A DNA stretch of 64,000 nucleotides from Ceratotherium simum simum (GCF_000283155.1 NW_004454216.1:10345031-10409030); one strand, 5' to 3'. Positions 1 to 11,770 are shown, counted from the first letter of the stretch. Program-made: numbers and translations. The notes: a model not told the origin generated them from the sequence alone.

Positions 1-291
1 TCTTTCTTGAAGCTCTTCTTTTTTCAATTCGTACTTGATAAGAATGTCTATATATTTTCTGACTCTGCCAATTACTATTTTTATGATGCTGATCATGTAA
101 TATGACCTTTCTAGACTTCGTTTTTTGTTTTTGTTTTTAAAATCTAGAAGGAGAAAGAAATTTATTATTAACAGCAGAAAGAAGTGGAATCGAGGCAGGG
201 TAATAACATTAGCCATAATTAGTATACATTACTGGGTACAGCACAGAGTGTGACCTTTGGATATAGACATTTCTTGAGGGAGATGGTCAAG
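1..291. other. Unclassified AT-rich sequence
   Basis: I recognise no exon or repeat family here. There is a T-rich patch around 120-140. The L1 fragment that follows begins abruptly at about 292. Confidence 0.4.
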
Positions 292-1211
292 AATCCACCA
301 AAAAACTTTCAGAAATAATAATGAATATGGTAAAGTTACAGGATACAAAATCAACATACAAAAGTCAGTTGCATTTCTATACACTAACAACGAAGAAGCA
401 GAAAGAGAAATTAAGAATACAATCCCATTTACAATTGCAAGAAAAAGAGTAAAATACCTAGGGAGAAACTTAACCAAAGAGGTGAAAGATCTGTACACCA
501 AAAACTACAAAATATTATTGAAAGAAATTGAAGAAGACACAAAGAAATGGAAAGATATTTCTTGCTCTTGGATGGGAAGAATTAACATAGTTAAGATGTC
601 CATACTTCCTAAAGCAATCTATAGATTCACTGCAATTCCTATCAAAGTTCCAACAACATTTTTCACAGAAATAGAACAAAGCATCCTAAAATTAATATGA
701 AACAACAAAAGACCCCAAATAGCCAAAGGAATCCTGAGAAAAAAGAACCAAGCTGGAGGTATCACACTCCCTGATTTCAAAATATACTACAAAGCTAAAG
801 TAACCAAAACAGCATGGTACTGGCACAAAAGCAGACACACAGATCAATGGAATAAAATCAAGAGCCCAGAAATAAAGCCACACATCTATGGACAGCTAAT
901 TTTCCACACAGGAGCCAAGAACATGCAATGGAGAAAGGAATGTTTCTTCAACACATGGTGTTGGGAAAACAGGACAGCCACATGCAAAAAAATGAAAGTA
1001 GACCATTATCTTACACCACACACAAAAATTAACACAAAATGGAGTAAAGACTTGAATGTAACACCTGAAACCATGAAACTTCTAGAAGAAAACATAGGAA
1101 GTAATCTCTTTGACATCGGTCTTAAAACATATCTTCAAGTACCATGTCTGACCATGCAAGGGAAACAATAGAAAAAATAAACAAATGGGACTACATCAAA
1201 ATAAACTTTGT
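292..1211 (+). mobile_element. LINE-1 ORF2 internal fragment, truncated at both ends
   Basis: The sequence follows L1 ORF2 downstream of the reverse-transcriptase core. The frame at 482-700 reads [20 protein letters not shown] and then [20 protein letters not shown], which is typical L1 ORF2. It ends at a TGA (698-700) where the family has a Trp codon. The frame at 923-1171 continues with a degraded C-terminal region. Homology stops near 1211, just after the conserved WDYIK-like segment, so the ORF2 end, 3' UTR and poly(A) are all missing. Loss of the 3' end is unusual, because L1 copies are normally truncated only at the 5' end. The fragment is non-functional. The divergence looks moderate, so it is one of the less ancient L1 pieces in the window. 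Confidence 0.9.
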
Positions 1212-1345
1212 TTTTCTTATCCATTAAACTTAGATAACAATAGTAACATCACAGAATTGTTAAGGTTAAGTGAAATAACTCATATAAATGGTTCACCATA
1301 GTGCAAATCAACCATCAACACACGTTAGGCAATAATACTGATAGT
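1212..1345 (+). mobile_element. MIR SINE, 3' half
   Basis: The order of blocks matches the MIR 3' half: a TTATCCATTAAA-like 'cctcatctgtaaaatg' segment, 'gataacaatagtaacatc', 'gttaaggttaagtgaaataa' and 'ggttcaccatagtgc'. It is strongly diverged. It abuts the truncated end of the L1 fragment. Confidence 0.55.
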
Positions 1346-1377
1346 GGTGGTAATGGTAACAATATAAAGACTATCTT

Positions 1378-1625
1378 TTCTCCATTGAATTTATCTTGAA
1401 TCTTTGTTGAAAATTAACTAACCCAAAAGTGTGGATCTATTTCTGGACTTTATGTTCTATTCCAATCCACACGTCTAATCTTTTGCCAATACACACTGTG
1501 TTGAGTACTGTCGCCTTATGGTAAACTTGGACATCAAGTAGATTGAAAGCTCCATTGTTGTCCTTCTTTCCAAGTTGTTCTGGCTATTCTAGTTTCTTTA
1601 TCTTTCTATATAAATTTCATAATGC
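1378..1625 (-). mobile_element. LINE-1 ORF2 fragment, antisense
   Basis: The plus strand reads the complement of L1 ORF2: 'gtggatctatttctggact', 'ttttgccaatacacactgtg', 'ttctggctattctagttt' and 'tatataaatttcataatg'. These are the usual antisense L1 landmarks in the usual order. The copy is old and fragmentary. Confidence 0.8.
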
Positions 1626-2802
1626 ACTTGGTTTTTCTCCTGGGCGCCATGGATGACAGGGCTTGCTGTTCTTGTCTCCCCTCCACCAGGCCTGCAGCAC
1701 TGGTGGAAGCTTCCTCAAGTCTTCCTCTACAACCCCAATCTTTCAAGTGACTACCTAGTGAAGGTCTGTGCTGTGGAGTATGTGAACAGGTGCAAACTCT
1801 CCTTGTGTCTGCAGCTCCTAGGGGTTCCAACTGCCCATGGTAGCACATTCTTAGCCTTTCTGAGATAGTTAAAAATTTTAGCTGAATTCTTGTTACTCAC
1901 TTTTCTGGTGAATTTGTCTTCATGTTTACCCCAGTTGACCCAGTGCTTGTCTTCTGTCGCTTCTTGAAAGCAACTGTCTTTACATTGACTTCAGGGTATT
2001 TGGTTACTTTGTGACATCCATTCTTTAAAAAATTTATGATTTTGTGTAGTATCCATGTTTTTTATTCTGTTAGGGTGGGAATGATGCTCTTTCCAGATTT
2101 CTACACCTTAAGAAGAAGCTAGAAGCCCTCAGTGAGATTCTTTCTTATCTAGGCTATTATCCTTTTCAATATATCCAGTTTTCTTCTTATTTTGTTGTCT
2201 TTTCAGCTTAGTCTTTTCTCTCTATGTGGATTCTCATGTTAAGTTTTAGTGGCCCTACCCCACCGAATTCTATTGAGTTAGTCAAATAATGTTATGAATT
2301 GTACAGTAGGTCATTTTCAGCAGCATACTCTTGATTCAGTTCTTCTGGATGTTCTCTCCTTTCTTTTGCTCTGCTCAATTTTTTTATGACCCTTGCTTGC
2401 TTTGGCTAAAGTGAGATTTTTTTAGCTCAGCATTTGCCCCTTACAGGAGGTATGGCTTGACCCTGGACCATCTTTCTGTTCAGGTGTGTTGTGGCCAAAT
2501 CTCCTTTTAAAATCTATCAGTGGAAGTAGGTGCTGTGCACAGCAGCCCATTCAATTCCAAGTGTCTAACATGCTTCTGCTGTAATGAGATGGCATCCCCT
2601 CCTATTCCTAAGGCTGGCCCTCTAATATTTTGAACTATGAAAACATATAGTTTTAGCATATTTTTGTACATTAAATAATATAATTTCCATCATGTCCAAT
2701 TAGCAGAGCTCTTATTTAAACACTCCCCTCCCCTGTCCCCAGGGAGCATTATTTTCTGAATTAGCCTTCTTGTACTCAGTTAACTTATTTTCTACAGCTC
2801 AT
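1626..2802. other. Unclassified; possible old L1 5' region in antisense
   Basis: This stretch continues from the antisense L1 without a clear border. It has the T-rich, pyrimidine-biased look of an old L1M 5' region read backwards, but I cannot anchor it to a consensus. The frames at 1606-1848 (minus) and 1653-1868 (plus) overlap each other and resemble no protein I know. Confidence 0.3.
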
Positions 2803-2831
2803 TCTCTCTCTCTCTCTGTCTCTCTGTCTCT
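2803..2831. repeat. (TC)n microsatellite, impure
   Basis: A run of CT dinucleotides interrupted by two CTGTCT units. Confidence 0.9.
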
Positions 2832-3434
2832 GAAAAAGAAAGGTAAAAGACGGAAAATGGCTTTAGATGGGTCACAAGGATGAAAATATTACTTTGTTCC
2901 CCTCAGAGAGCAATTTCTTGAGATGACATATACCCAGGGTTTTGAATCTTCTTATTTTCCTCTTTCAGGAGGAACAGTCTGTCTATGCCATGAGTTAAAA
3001 TCTGCACTTTTTCTCAATTGAACTTGAATTACTTATTGGTAAGTGAAAATTCTTCCCAATTTCTTTTTTGGTGACTAAGAGCTAGAAACTATTTTAAACC
3101 ATAAGTGTGGTGTGTTATTGAAAAAAAAAAAACAGTTAAAATTGTAAGTTAGATTGAAATAAGATTCTTATATTTGATAAAGACCTATGACCTTAGAATC
3201 GTCAACAACTGAATCCTTGAGGTGTTTCTTAGTGTAAGGTTTCTAATGAGAATAGGAAGGGAGGATAATCTAGGAAAATTTATAAGCTTCATTATAAGTT
3301 TTAAAACCACATTTATTAATGTATGTTCCTTGTATTATTAGATAATGGTGAACCATCAACATTTGTCCTATATGTAAGAGACAGACCCAATATTTTGAAC
3401 CCAACAGACAGAAATTCTCCTTATCCCCCTTTGT
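2832..3434. other. Unclassified intergenic sequence
   Basis: No repeat or coding signal is recognised. An A13 run lies at about 3120-3132. Confidence 0.4.
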
Positions 3435-3442
3435 CTTTAAGC

Positions 3443-3654
3443 CAGTGTTTCTTAGCCAGGAATGATTTTACTCACTTGAGAGATATTTGGCAACGTCTGG
3501 AGACGATTTTAGTTGTCACAACTGGGGATTGCTTTGGCATCTAGTGGACAAAGGTCATAGATGTTGCTAAACATCCTGTAATGCATACGACAGCCCCCTA
3601 TGGCAAAGAATTATCTGGCCAAAATATCAATAATGGTGAGTTTGAGAAACTCTT
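3443..3654 (-). mobile_element. MER5A-type hAT-Charlie non-autonomous transposon
   Basis: The plus strand reads the MER5A complement from end to end: 'cagtgtttcttagccagg' at the left, then 'atttggcaacgtctggaga', 'gttgtcacaactggggat', 'ggcatctagtgga', 'acatcctgtaatgcatacga', 'gcccc', 'gaattatctggcc' and 'gtttgagaaact' at the right. The length of about 212 bp fits a near-complete element. Flanking 8-mers CTTTAAGC (3435-3442) and TTCTAAGC (3655-3662) match at 6 of 8 positions, consistent with an aged 8-bp hAT target-site duplication. Confidence 0.88.
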
Positions 3655-3662
3655 TTCTAAGC

Positions 3663-5327
3663 CCACATTGAAATATTAGCTCCTCTAAGGGGTCCAGGAA
3701 CAAATAGAGCAAGGAAAGAGAGGGGTATTTTTTCCCTCAGCCTCAGAGCAAGAGGTCTAAGCTTCCTCTACTAGGTCACCTCAGTCTGTCTTATTGCACT
3801 AGCTCCATGGGACGAAGACTCAATCCAAAGAGAGAACCATAATAGTAAACAGGGCAATAAAGGGAGAGCATTTACTCCTATGAAGACTCAGAAATTTTCC
3901 TCTTTCCTAAAAATACATAAATATTCTATTCCTCTTACTAAGACCTAAAGATGGAGTCAAGGGAAATTTACCTCTCCCAAGAGGTCAATGTGTGCCTTTA
4001 TTTTTTTTTCTTTTATTACCCATTGAGGACTTAAATATATTTTATTCCTACCTTGAAAACTCTTTCTTGACTCACGTTTTTCTATAGTATGTGGTCAACA
4101 CTGCTAAGCACAGTATGAGAAATACTCCACAAACAAGCCCTTCCTTATTTCTTTAAACTTATTGACTGTTACCTGTTGCTGCCTATTCCATGGCTCATTC
4201 ACACTAAACTTATGGCCTTTTCCTGGGTATAATATATATCAATATAGCTTCCTCAAGATTTCATTCACCTGGCATTGTTCTGAAGCCAGGAAATGCCAAA
4301 TCATCACCCAAGGCTCAAATCAAAGGGCATCACATGAGCGCAGCATTTTCAATCCATGTCAGTTAGACTGGCATCTTTTCCTTCTGTTGTCCCACAGCAC
4401 AATGTGACTGCCTTGACCTGGTACTGATTCCGTTTGGCTTTGTATTATACTTAGTTGTTTAATGTTAACTCCTGGAGAACAAAGTTCTAACCGTTAATAT
4501 CTGTATGCTCGTGTTTGTTCAACATTGGATGTATGTGGCAGAAATGGAAAGAGAGGATACAAACAACCAATGCACTTCAATTAAGTTTTCCATCAACTTG
4601 GAACTTCTTCAAAAATAAATTATCCTAATGAGAAGGGGAAAAGCAGTAGCTACTTGCCAGTGTTTTTCTAACAAATATTTCATAAAACATTTGTTTTAGT
4701 TAAACAAGTTATCTTCTGTGCCCAAAACCTACTGGGAGTTAATGACCGTAAGTAACCAAATGGGATCAAGATTGGAAGATTCCCTCATGACAAACTGCTT
4801 ATGGGCTCCTTTTCCCCTTTAAAGAACTCTTGTGAGGAGACTATTGGCTTAGGTATCAACCTGACGGCAAATGTGGCAACATTCGAGGTAGCGTGAAAAT
4901 ATCTCATTGGCTTGCCCATATGTAGGAGCTCATGAATCAAGGATTTGGGTGGCAACCTTTGAAATGATGCTCCTGTAGCTAAACTTTCATTTTATCATTG
5001 CAAAAAATCAGATGTGAAGAAAATGCCTAAAACCAGTTTTGGATAAAGAACCACAATTTGGAGTATATTGGTATAACACAGTTTCTTCAAATGCTTTATA
5101 TGATAAGGATTATTGTACCCCCAAATCAAAACTTTTGTGTCTGTTTTTATTGTAAAATTCATGAAAAATTAAGAACAACATACTTTGGCTAACTGTTAAT
5201 TGTGAAAAACTGTTCTGTTCTCTTATTTGCAATATTTTCAGATGCAAAATATTATCAGATACCTTTCCCCTTAGGCTGTGTTTATTCATAATAATTTTAG
5301 CTAATATATGAGAAATATGTTAGCCTC
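3663..5327. other. Unclassified intergenic sequence
   Basis: About 1.7 kb in which I recognise no transposon family with confidence. The frame at 4162-4407 has no recognisable domain. Confidence 0.4.
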
Positions 5328-5384
5328 TGTTATAGATATTTTACATGTGCTAAATAATTTAATTCTCACAGCAACTCTATAAAA
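5328..5384 (-). mobile_element. MIR SINE, 3' part (split copy, piece 1)
   Basis: 'tttacatgtgctaaataatt', 'taattctcacagcaactcta' and 'taaaa' follow the MIR complement. Homology stops at the CAGGGG end of the next element and resumes after it, so this MIR was split by insertion. Confidence 0.75.
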
Positions 5385-5607
5385 CAGGGGCCAGCAAACT
5401 GTTTATATAAAGAGTTGGATAATAAATATTTTAGGCTTTGCAGGCTATGTAGCCTCCATCTCAACTATTCGACTCTGCCATTGTAGCTCAAATGCAGCTA
5501 TAGGCAATACATAAATGGATGAATATGACTGAATTCCAATAAAATTTTATTTATAAAAACATACAGTGGTATAGGATTGGCCAACAAGCCAAAGTTTGAC
5601 AAGCAGA
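5385..5607 (+). mobile_element. hAT-Charlie (MER1-type) non-autonomous transposon, nested in MIR
   Basis: It begins CAGGGGCCAGCAAACTG and continues 'ggataataaatattttaggc', 'gactctgccattgtagc', 'ccaataaaattttattta', ending 'aaagtttgacaag'. This matches the mammalian MER1-group element with the conserved 'aataaatattttaggctttg' block. About 223 bp, with a degenerate duplication of the host MIR 'ctataa' on each side. The exact subfamily name is uncertain. Confidence 0.75.
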
Positions 5608-5751
5608 TTATAAGGTAAAAGTCATTTTAGGTTCATATTTTACAAATTGAGAAAATTCAAATGAGACACAACTAAGCAAACAGCAAAGGTAATTCAGCTT
5701 ACAAGTGGCAGAATAGTAATTAAGTCAAGCAGTCTTCTTCTAGAATTGTGC
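5608..5751 (-). mobile_element. MIR SINE, 5' part (split copy, piece 2)
   Basis: The MIR complement resumes: 'tacaaattgagaaaattc', 'ggtaattcagcttacaagtg', 'gcagaatagtaattaa', then 'gcagtcttcttctagaattg' up to 'gtgctc'. Together with piece 1 it restores most of a MIR core. Confidence 0.75.
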
Positions 5752-6075
5752 TCTAAAATACAGTAGTCACTAGCCATATGTGGCTCTTGAGTGCTTGAAA
5801 TATGGCTAGTCTGAAATACATTATGATATAAGTTAAAATGCACACCAGATTTAAAAGACTTAAATAAGTATAAAAAAATAATATAAAATATCTTAATAAG
5901 TTTTATAATGATTGATGAACTGAAAATGATTTGGATATATAAGATTAAATGTATTATTAAAATTAAGTTCACCTGTTTCTTTTTACTTATTTTAATATAA
6001 CTGCTGAACATTTAAATTAATATATGTGACTTGCATTTGTGACTCACATTGTATTTCTATTGAACACTACAATGC
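5752..6075 (-). mobile_element. hAT-Charlie non-autonomous transposon (MER3/MER33-like)
   Basis: Landmarks are 'agccatatgtggctcttgag', 'tgcttgaaatatggctagtc', 'attattaaaattaagttcac', 'ctgtttctttttacttattt' and 'tgtatttctattgaacacta'. The family is common in placental mammals and I am sure of its class but not of its number. The minus-strand frame at 5694-6011 is an AT-rich chance frame across this element, not a gene. Confidence 0.65.
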
Positions 6076-6479
6076 TCCTAACAACATGTACAAGAAGAGG
6101 TTATATTAAAATATTCTCCTTAAAATGTTTCCAGGGGTGGGACTTTTAGAAAGGCAGAGTGAGGCTCTCCATAAATCTGTTTATCTAAAAAAGCAACAAA
6201 AACACTAGCAAAAACATGTCAAAATTGACTTTTTCAGAACTTTGTAAATTAACAAATACTTGCAAAAATCGGAGGAAAATTTATTCAAGGAAGATTGTAG
6301 TGCAGGAAACCTTTGCTTCTCTGGCTCCCCTCTTTCTCCCAGCTAAGCTCTAGGGCTTTGACCCTTTCTTTTTTAATCTAATCTTGCTAAGATGCATTTA
6401 ATTAAAAACAAAAAAGGGACAAAATGCAAACTTATATCCCTCACATCGTGAGCTTCTGAGATGTCATCATCTTTAGTTT
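6076..6479 (+). other. Probable 5' part of the following L1, unresolved
   Basis: A-rich sequence such as 'aaaagcaacaaaaacactag' and 'ggaaaatttattcaaggaag' has the look of an old L1M 5' region in sense orientation. I cannot place its start. Confidence 0.35.
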
Positions 6480-7198
6480 ACTGGGTTTGTTTCTAATTGT
6501 TAATAAATCATTAAACATGTATATTATTGAAACAGTAATAAAAATATATTTATATTAAATATAAATGGATTAAACACACTAATTTGTTAACCAAAAGGCA
6601 GTGATTGGCAGAACAGTTAAAAAAATTATGTAACCATATGCTATCTATAAAAGATACACTTTAGATTCAAAGAACAAATATGTTGAAAGTGAAAGGGTGA
6701 AAAAAATACCATGCAAACAATGACCAAAAGAGATATGGATTCACACAATTAATATTAGACAAATTGGATTTTAAAACCAAAATTTTAGTAGATACAAAGA
6801 GAGATATTTTATGATGATAAAAAGGTCATTCCATAAGCAAGATATAACGATTACAAACATATATACACCTAATAATATAATACCAAAATACATGAAGTCA
6901 AAACTGACAGTATTGTAGGGAGAAATAGACAATTCACAATCATAGTTAATTTCACTACCCCACTTTCAATAATCTATAGAACAACCAGGCAGAAGAGCAA
7001 CAAGTGAATAGAAGACTTGGACAACACCATAAATCAACTATACCTATAACCTATAACTATAGTTCTCTACACTACCTATCATATACTATATAATTTTATA
7101 AACTATACACCCAACAACAGAATATGCATTCTTCTCAAGTGCACATGGAACATTATCCAAGGTATACCATATATTAGGACATAAAACACGCCTCAATA

Positions 7199-7446
7199 GG
7201 GGCCAGCCCCATGGCCTGGTGGTTAAGTTCGGCACACTCCACTTCGGCAGCCTGGGTTCGGTTCCTGGGCGCGGACCTACACCACTTGTCAGGAGCCATG
7301 CTGTGGCAGCGACCCACATACAAAATAGAGGAAGATTGGCACAGATGTTAGCTCAGGGCAAATCTTTCTCAAGCAAAATGAGGAAGATTGGCAACAGGGA
7401 CGTTAGCTCAGGGAGACTCTTCCTCAGCAAAAAAAAAAAAGCCCAA
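7199..7446 (+). mobile_element. ERE (equine repetitive element) SINE
   Basis: The tRNA-derived head reads 'gggg-ccagccccatggcc', then 'tggtggttaagttcggcac' (A-box region) and 'gggttcggttcctgggc' (B box). The body holds two copies of the 'gaggaagattggcaacag..gttagctcaggg' module before the A-rich tail. The target-site duplication is AAAACACGCCTCAATA (7183-7198) against AAAACAAGCCTCAATA (7447-7462), 15 of 16 identical. This fixes the borders and shows insertion into the old L1. Confidence 0.95.
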
Positions 7447-8223
7447 AAAACAAGCCTCAATAAATTTGAAAGGATTAAGATCATACAAAGTGTTTTTGAC
7501 CACAATTGAGTGATATTAGAAATAAAGAAAGAAACTTGGAGAATTCACAAATATGTGAAAATTAAAAAATACTATCCCAAATAACCAGTGAGTCAAAGAA
7601 GAATCACAAGGGAAATCAGAAAATGCATTAAGATGAAAAAAATAATAACATACCAAAACTTGTAGGAAGCAACTAAAGCAGCCCTTAGGGGGAAATTTTT
7701 AGCTGTAAAAATCTACATGTAAAGTAGAAATATCTTAAATAAATACCTTAACATTCCACCATAAGAAGCTAGAAAAGAAAGAACAAAGTGAACCTAACTC
7801 AAACAAAAGAAGGGATAATAAAGATTAAGCAAAAATAAATAATACAGAGAATTTAAAAACAATAGAGAAAATCAATGATACCAAAAGTTAGTTCTTTAAA
7901 TAGATCAACAGAATTGACAAATCTTTGGTTAGAATGACTAAGGAAAAAAAGAGAAGACACTATAACAAAAATCAGGAATGAAAGGGAATATTACTACAGA
8001 TCTTATAGAAAAATGATTATAAGAGACTACTGTGAATAACTATATGCCAAAAAATTAGAAAACCTAAATGAAATGAATAAATCCTAGAAAGACACAAAAT
8101 ACTGACCCTGATTCAAGAAGAAATAGAAAATCTGAATATCCAAAAACAAGTAAAGAGATTGAATTAGTAATTTAAAAATTTTCCACAAAGAAATTCCAGA
8201 TAAGATAGTTTCACTGGTGGATT

Positions 8224-8455
8224 CTTTTTCTCCAGCTTTATTGAGAAATAATTGACATATATCACTGTATAAGTTTAAGGCATACAGCATGATGGTTTGA
8301 TTTACATATACTATGAAATGATTACCACAATAGGTTCAGCCAACATTCATTTTCTCATACAGATACAATAAAAAGAAAAGAAAGAAAAAAAAGGAAGATT
8401 TTTTTTTCCTTGTGATGAGAACTCTTAGGATTTACTCTAACAATTTTCATCTATC
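8224..8455 (-). mobile_element. L1M 3' end, antisense, nested in ORF2 of the older L1
   Basis: The plus strand reads 'ctttattgagaaataattga', 'aagtttaaggcatacagc', 'gaaatgattaccacaata' and 'cttgtgatgagaactctta', the complement of an L1M 3' UTR, with the degraded poly(A) as a T-rich start. ORF2 of the host L1 is broken exactly between 'cactggtggatt' and 'aacatttaaagaattaa'. A more complete relative lies at 38188-38500. Confidence 0.82.
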
Positions 8456-9992
8456 AACATTTAAAGAATTAATATTCATCCTTCACAAAATCTTATAAAA
8501 CATAGAAAAGGAGAAAACACTTCTCAATTCATTCTATGAGGTCAATAATACCCTGATAACAAAACCAGACAAAGACAAAACAAGAAACAAAAACCATGCA
8601 GTAATATCCTTTATGAATATAGATGCAAAATTCTCATCAAAATACTAGCAAATTGAATCCACAAAATATAAAAAGGATTATACACCCTGGCCAAGTGGAA
8701 TTAAGCCCAGGAATGCAAGATTGGTTTAACATCCAAAATTCATTCAATATAATACATCATATTAAGAGATTAAAGGACAAAAAACACGGTTTTCTCAATA
8801 GGCACAGAAAAAGCAATTGAAAAAATCCAACATCCTTTCATGATTAAAAAAAAAGCAACTAGAAATAGAAAAGAAATATCCCAATCTGATAAAGTGCATC
8901 TACAAAAAACCCACAGCTAACATCATACTTAACAATGAAACACTAAATGGTTACACCTTAACACCAGTGACAGGACAAAGGTGTTTGCTCTCACCACTTC
9001 TATTCAACATTTGTACTATAGGTTCTTGCCAGGGCAATCAGGCAAGAAAAAGAAATAAAACGCAACCAGATTGAGAAGGAAGGAATAAACCACTTCTATT
9101 TGAAGATGCTACGATCTTATACATGGAAATTTTAAGGAATCCACAAATAAAAACTATTACAAGTAGTGAAAGAGTTCATCAGGATTTCAGGATACCAGGT
9201 CAATATAAAAATCACTTGTATTTCTATAAACTAACAGTAAACAACTTGAAAATGAAATTAAGAAAATCATGTAACTGACAGTATCAAAAAGAATAAAATT
9301 CTTAGGAATAAATATCGCAAAAGATGTGCAAGACTTACTGAAAACTTGTTAATGAAAACAAACATCTTTGCAATAAATTAAAGAAGAGCCATATAAATGG
9401 AAAGATGTCCCATTATCATGGATTGAAGACAATAAGATATTACGATGGCACTACTCCCCAAATTGATCTGCATATTTAATGCAATCTCTCTCAAAATTGT
9501 AACTGGCCTCTTTGCAGAAATTGACACGCCAATCCAAAATTTACATGGAAATTTAATAGACCCAGAATACCCAAAACAATCTTGAAAAAGAATTACAAAT
9601 TTGCAGGACTCAAACAGCCATGTTTCAAAATTTTCTACAAAGCTACAGTAATTAAGTGTATCAAGTCAGTTAAACAGAGGTAAGGATAATCTTTTCAACA
9701 AATGTTCTTGGGACAACTGGATATCTACATGAAAAGAATAAAGTTTGACTTCTACCTCACATCATATAAAAAGCTTACTCAAAAGGATCCATAGATCTAA
9801 TGGTAAGAGCTAAAACTATAAAAATCTTAGGAAAAAAAACCACATAGGAGTATATCTTTTAGACTTTGGATTAGTCAATGTTTTCTTAGATATGACAGGC
9901 AAAGTACAAGAGACAAAAGAAAAAATAAACTGGACTTCATCAAAATTAACTTTTATGCTGCAAATGATACCATCTAGAAAGTGATAAGGCAA

Positions 9993-10528
9993 GACAGCTG
10001 GTAACACCACCAAGCTGAAAGAACAAGAGAAGGGGATAGAGTTACCAGATCGTCAACCACAGTTGGGTTCACCCTTGAGAGCTGGGACCCTGCAAGTAGG
10101 AGGGATAGCTTTGGTAGGAGCTGAAGCCAAGGGTGAGAACAAAACCACTGACAACTGCTCGAGGCAGAGAGACAGAAGAGGAGACATACTCTGGCTTTTT
10201 ATTTCTCCTATCCTTCAACGTCATGCCAGTTCCCTCCCACACACTGAACTCTAGTAGAAGCAAGTGAACCTGGGAAATATAGTTTGAAAGAGCTGGCCCC
10301 CTTCAATAGAGTGCAACACATGAAGTATGAGGGGACTCATCTAAGGGGAAATAGGGGAATAAATGCCTGGCACAATACAACATCATGCTCTGGATTTAGG
10401 AATATAAGCTACAGTTTAATTGTCATGGTTTTACAACAGATACAATATGATAATATGGAATATTCATGCCAGAATGTTTCTCTTCCCAGATCTACGTAAA
10501 CAGCATGAACGTCTAGCCTGAGTTTATG
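9993..10528. other. Unclassified, possibly LTR-derived
   Basis: Phrases such as 'gctgggaccctgcaagtagg' and 'aacctgggaaatatagtttg' recall ancient dispersed repeats, but I cannot assign a family. The overlapping frames at 10063-10263 on both strands show no known domain. Confidence 0.3.
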
Positions 10529-10566
10529 CATGTGTGTGTGTGCTTGTGTGTGTGTGTGTGTGTGTT
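10529..10566. repeat. (TG)n microsatellite
   Basis: About 38 bp of TG dinucleotides with one TGCT interruption. Confidence 0.95.
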
Positions 10567-10649
10567 TTGTATTTTTAACTGCAAAGGAGCTTGGGGAGGT
10601 GGGGACAGAGCCGTTAGTTGCTGGGATTCCTGCGCAGAAACAATATCCC

Positions 10650-10785
10650 TCCACTTCATCTGTTAAACAAGATTAATAGTACCCATTCTATTACTGAGAG
10701 GATATAATGAAATCACGTATGTGCAATTTCTAGTACAAGGTCTGGCACATAGTGAGTAACCAAAAATGATAGTTACTATCCCATC
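10650..10785 (+). mobile_element. MIR SINE, 3' half
   Basis: 'cacttcatctgttaaacaag', 'attaatagtacccattctat', 'gaggatataatgaaatcacg', 'caaggtctggcacatagtga' and 'gatagttactatc' follow the MIR consensus in order. Confidence 0.82.
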
Positions 10786-11770
10786 TCTGCCTTATGAACT
10801 CTTTATAGCAGTGTCCTCCTAGACGTATTCTCTTTTTGGTAATTTTTGGGCTGTAGCCACAAACTCAGAGTTTGGTTCATGTTAAGAAGTTCTCGAAAAG
10901 TCTTCCATCTCATAAATGACGCTTGGTATTCAACCTGAAGGCTGTTATTTTATCTGGCAATTTCCAAGACTGCTGCCTTGGCAAACAGAAGTGATGCTGG
11001 GCTGTGTGATTTACATTACTTGGCTCTCTGCTCAATTATGATTTGCAGTCTGGCTAATATGTCATCCATTCACCACAAATCAAACACATGTGTGCAAAAT
11101 TAGTCCAAGACAGGGAAGCCATGACTAATGAACAAAAGTACAACTGGAGTTGGGGAGGATAGAGAGCTGTTTCAAGCGGCAGCAGAAGCAGTATTAAGCC
11201 CTTATAGATAATCTCCACTTTGTCATTAAAATACTGAATTCCTCTATAAAAATTAATTAAGCAGTTTTGCAGTTTGCTACTAGCAGCCAAACAGCACCCT
11301 TACTGTCCTGTAAAATTAGTCATTTAATTGAACCGAATAATTTTTTCAGGGGTCCTCATTATCCTCCTGGTGTTCACAGACTTATTAATCCTTGGTTCTA
11401 AGTCAGTGCCCGGCATGGGTCAAGGGAGGGAACACCCCAGCATCGCTATTAAGAAGTTCTTTTTGTGGTTGGAGCACAAAACTCAAGGTCATGACCAATT
11501 GTGTTCATTAAAACTCCCACGGAATTTTGAGACGGGATAGGCATGTTCTCTCTCTCTGGTGTTCTGGCTAACTTCCAGCTGGATAATTACTTTCTGCCTG
11601 TAAAAATGATCCCCCTGCAGTTGGAATTGGCTGGGGTCTTCATTTATTTATTTATTTTTCCCCCTTTCAGCTCACATCTGTGGTGGGACTGGTGCTGATT
11701 TCAAGAGGTCAAATGCTATCTGCTCTTTCTGTGACGAGTTTTTGCAAACGTTCTCTACTTCCCTGAGAAT
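10786..11770. other. Unclassified, repeat-poor
   Basis: No transposon is recognised apart from a short (ATTT)n run at about 11641-11660. The part around 10990-11330 has balanced composition and looks less decayed than its surroundings. Confidence 0.4.

Larger units (their letters stand above)
6480..9992 (+). mobile_element. Old LINE-1 (L1M-type), ORF2 body, interrupted
   Basis: About 3.0 kb of L1 ORF2 remains after removing two nested insertions (7199-7446 and 8224-8455). Landmarks include 'caaacatatatacacctaat', 'tcttctcaagtgcacatgga', 'aaagttagttctttaaatag', 'gatagtttcactggtggatt', 'tggtttaacatccaaaattc' and 'ttcttgccagggcaatcagg'. At about 9099-9110 the reverse-transcriptase catalytic box, FADD in active L1, is changed to Phe-Glu-Asp-Ala. 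Stops and frameshifts are frequent throughout. Homology ends near 9992, inside ORF2, so the 3' UTR and tail are absent. The copy is dead. Confidence 0.88.

Noticed and set aside
482..1171. L1 ORF2 frames as a live reverse-transcriptase gene
   Set aside because: An internal TGA, missing N-terminal domains and missing 3' end show a dead fragment.
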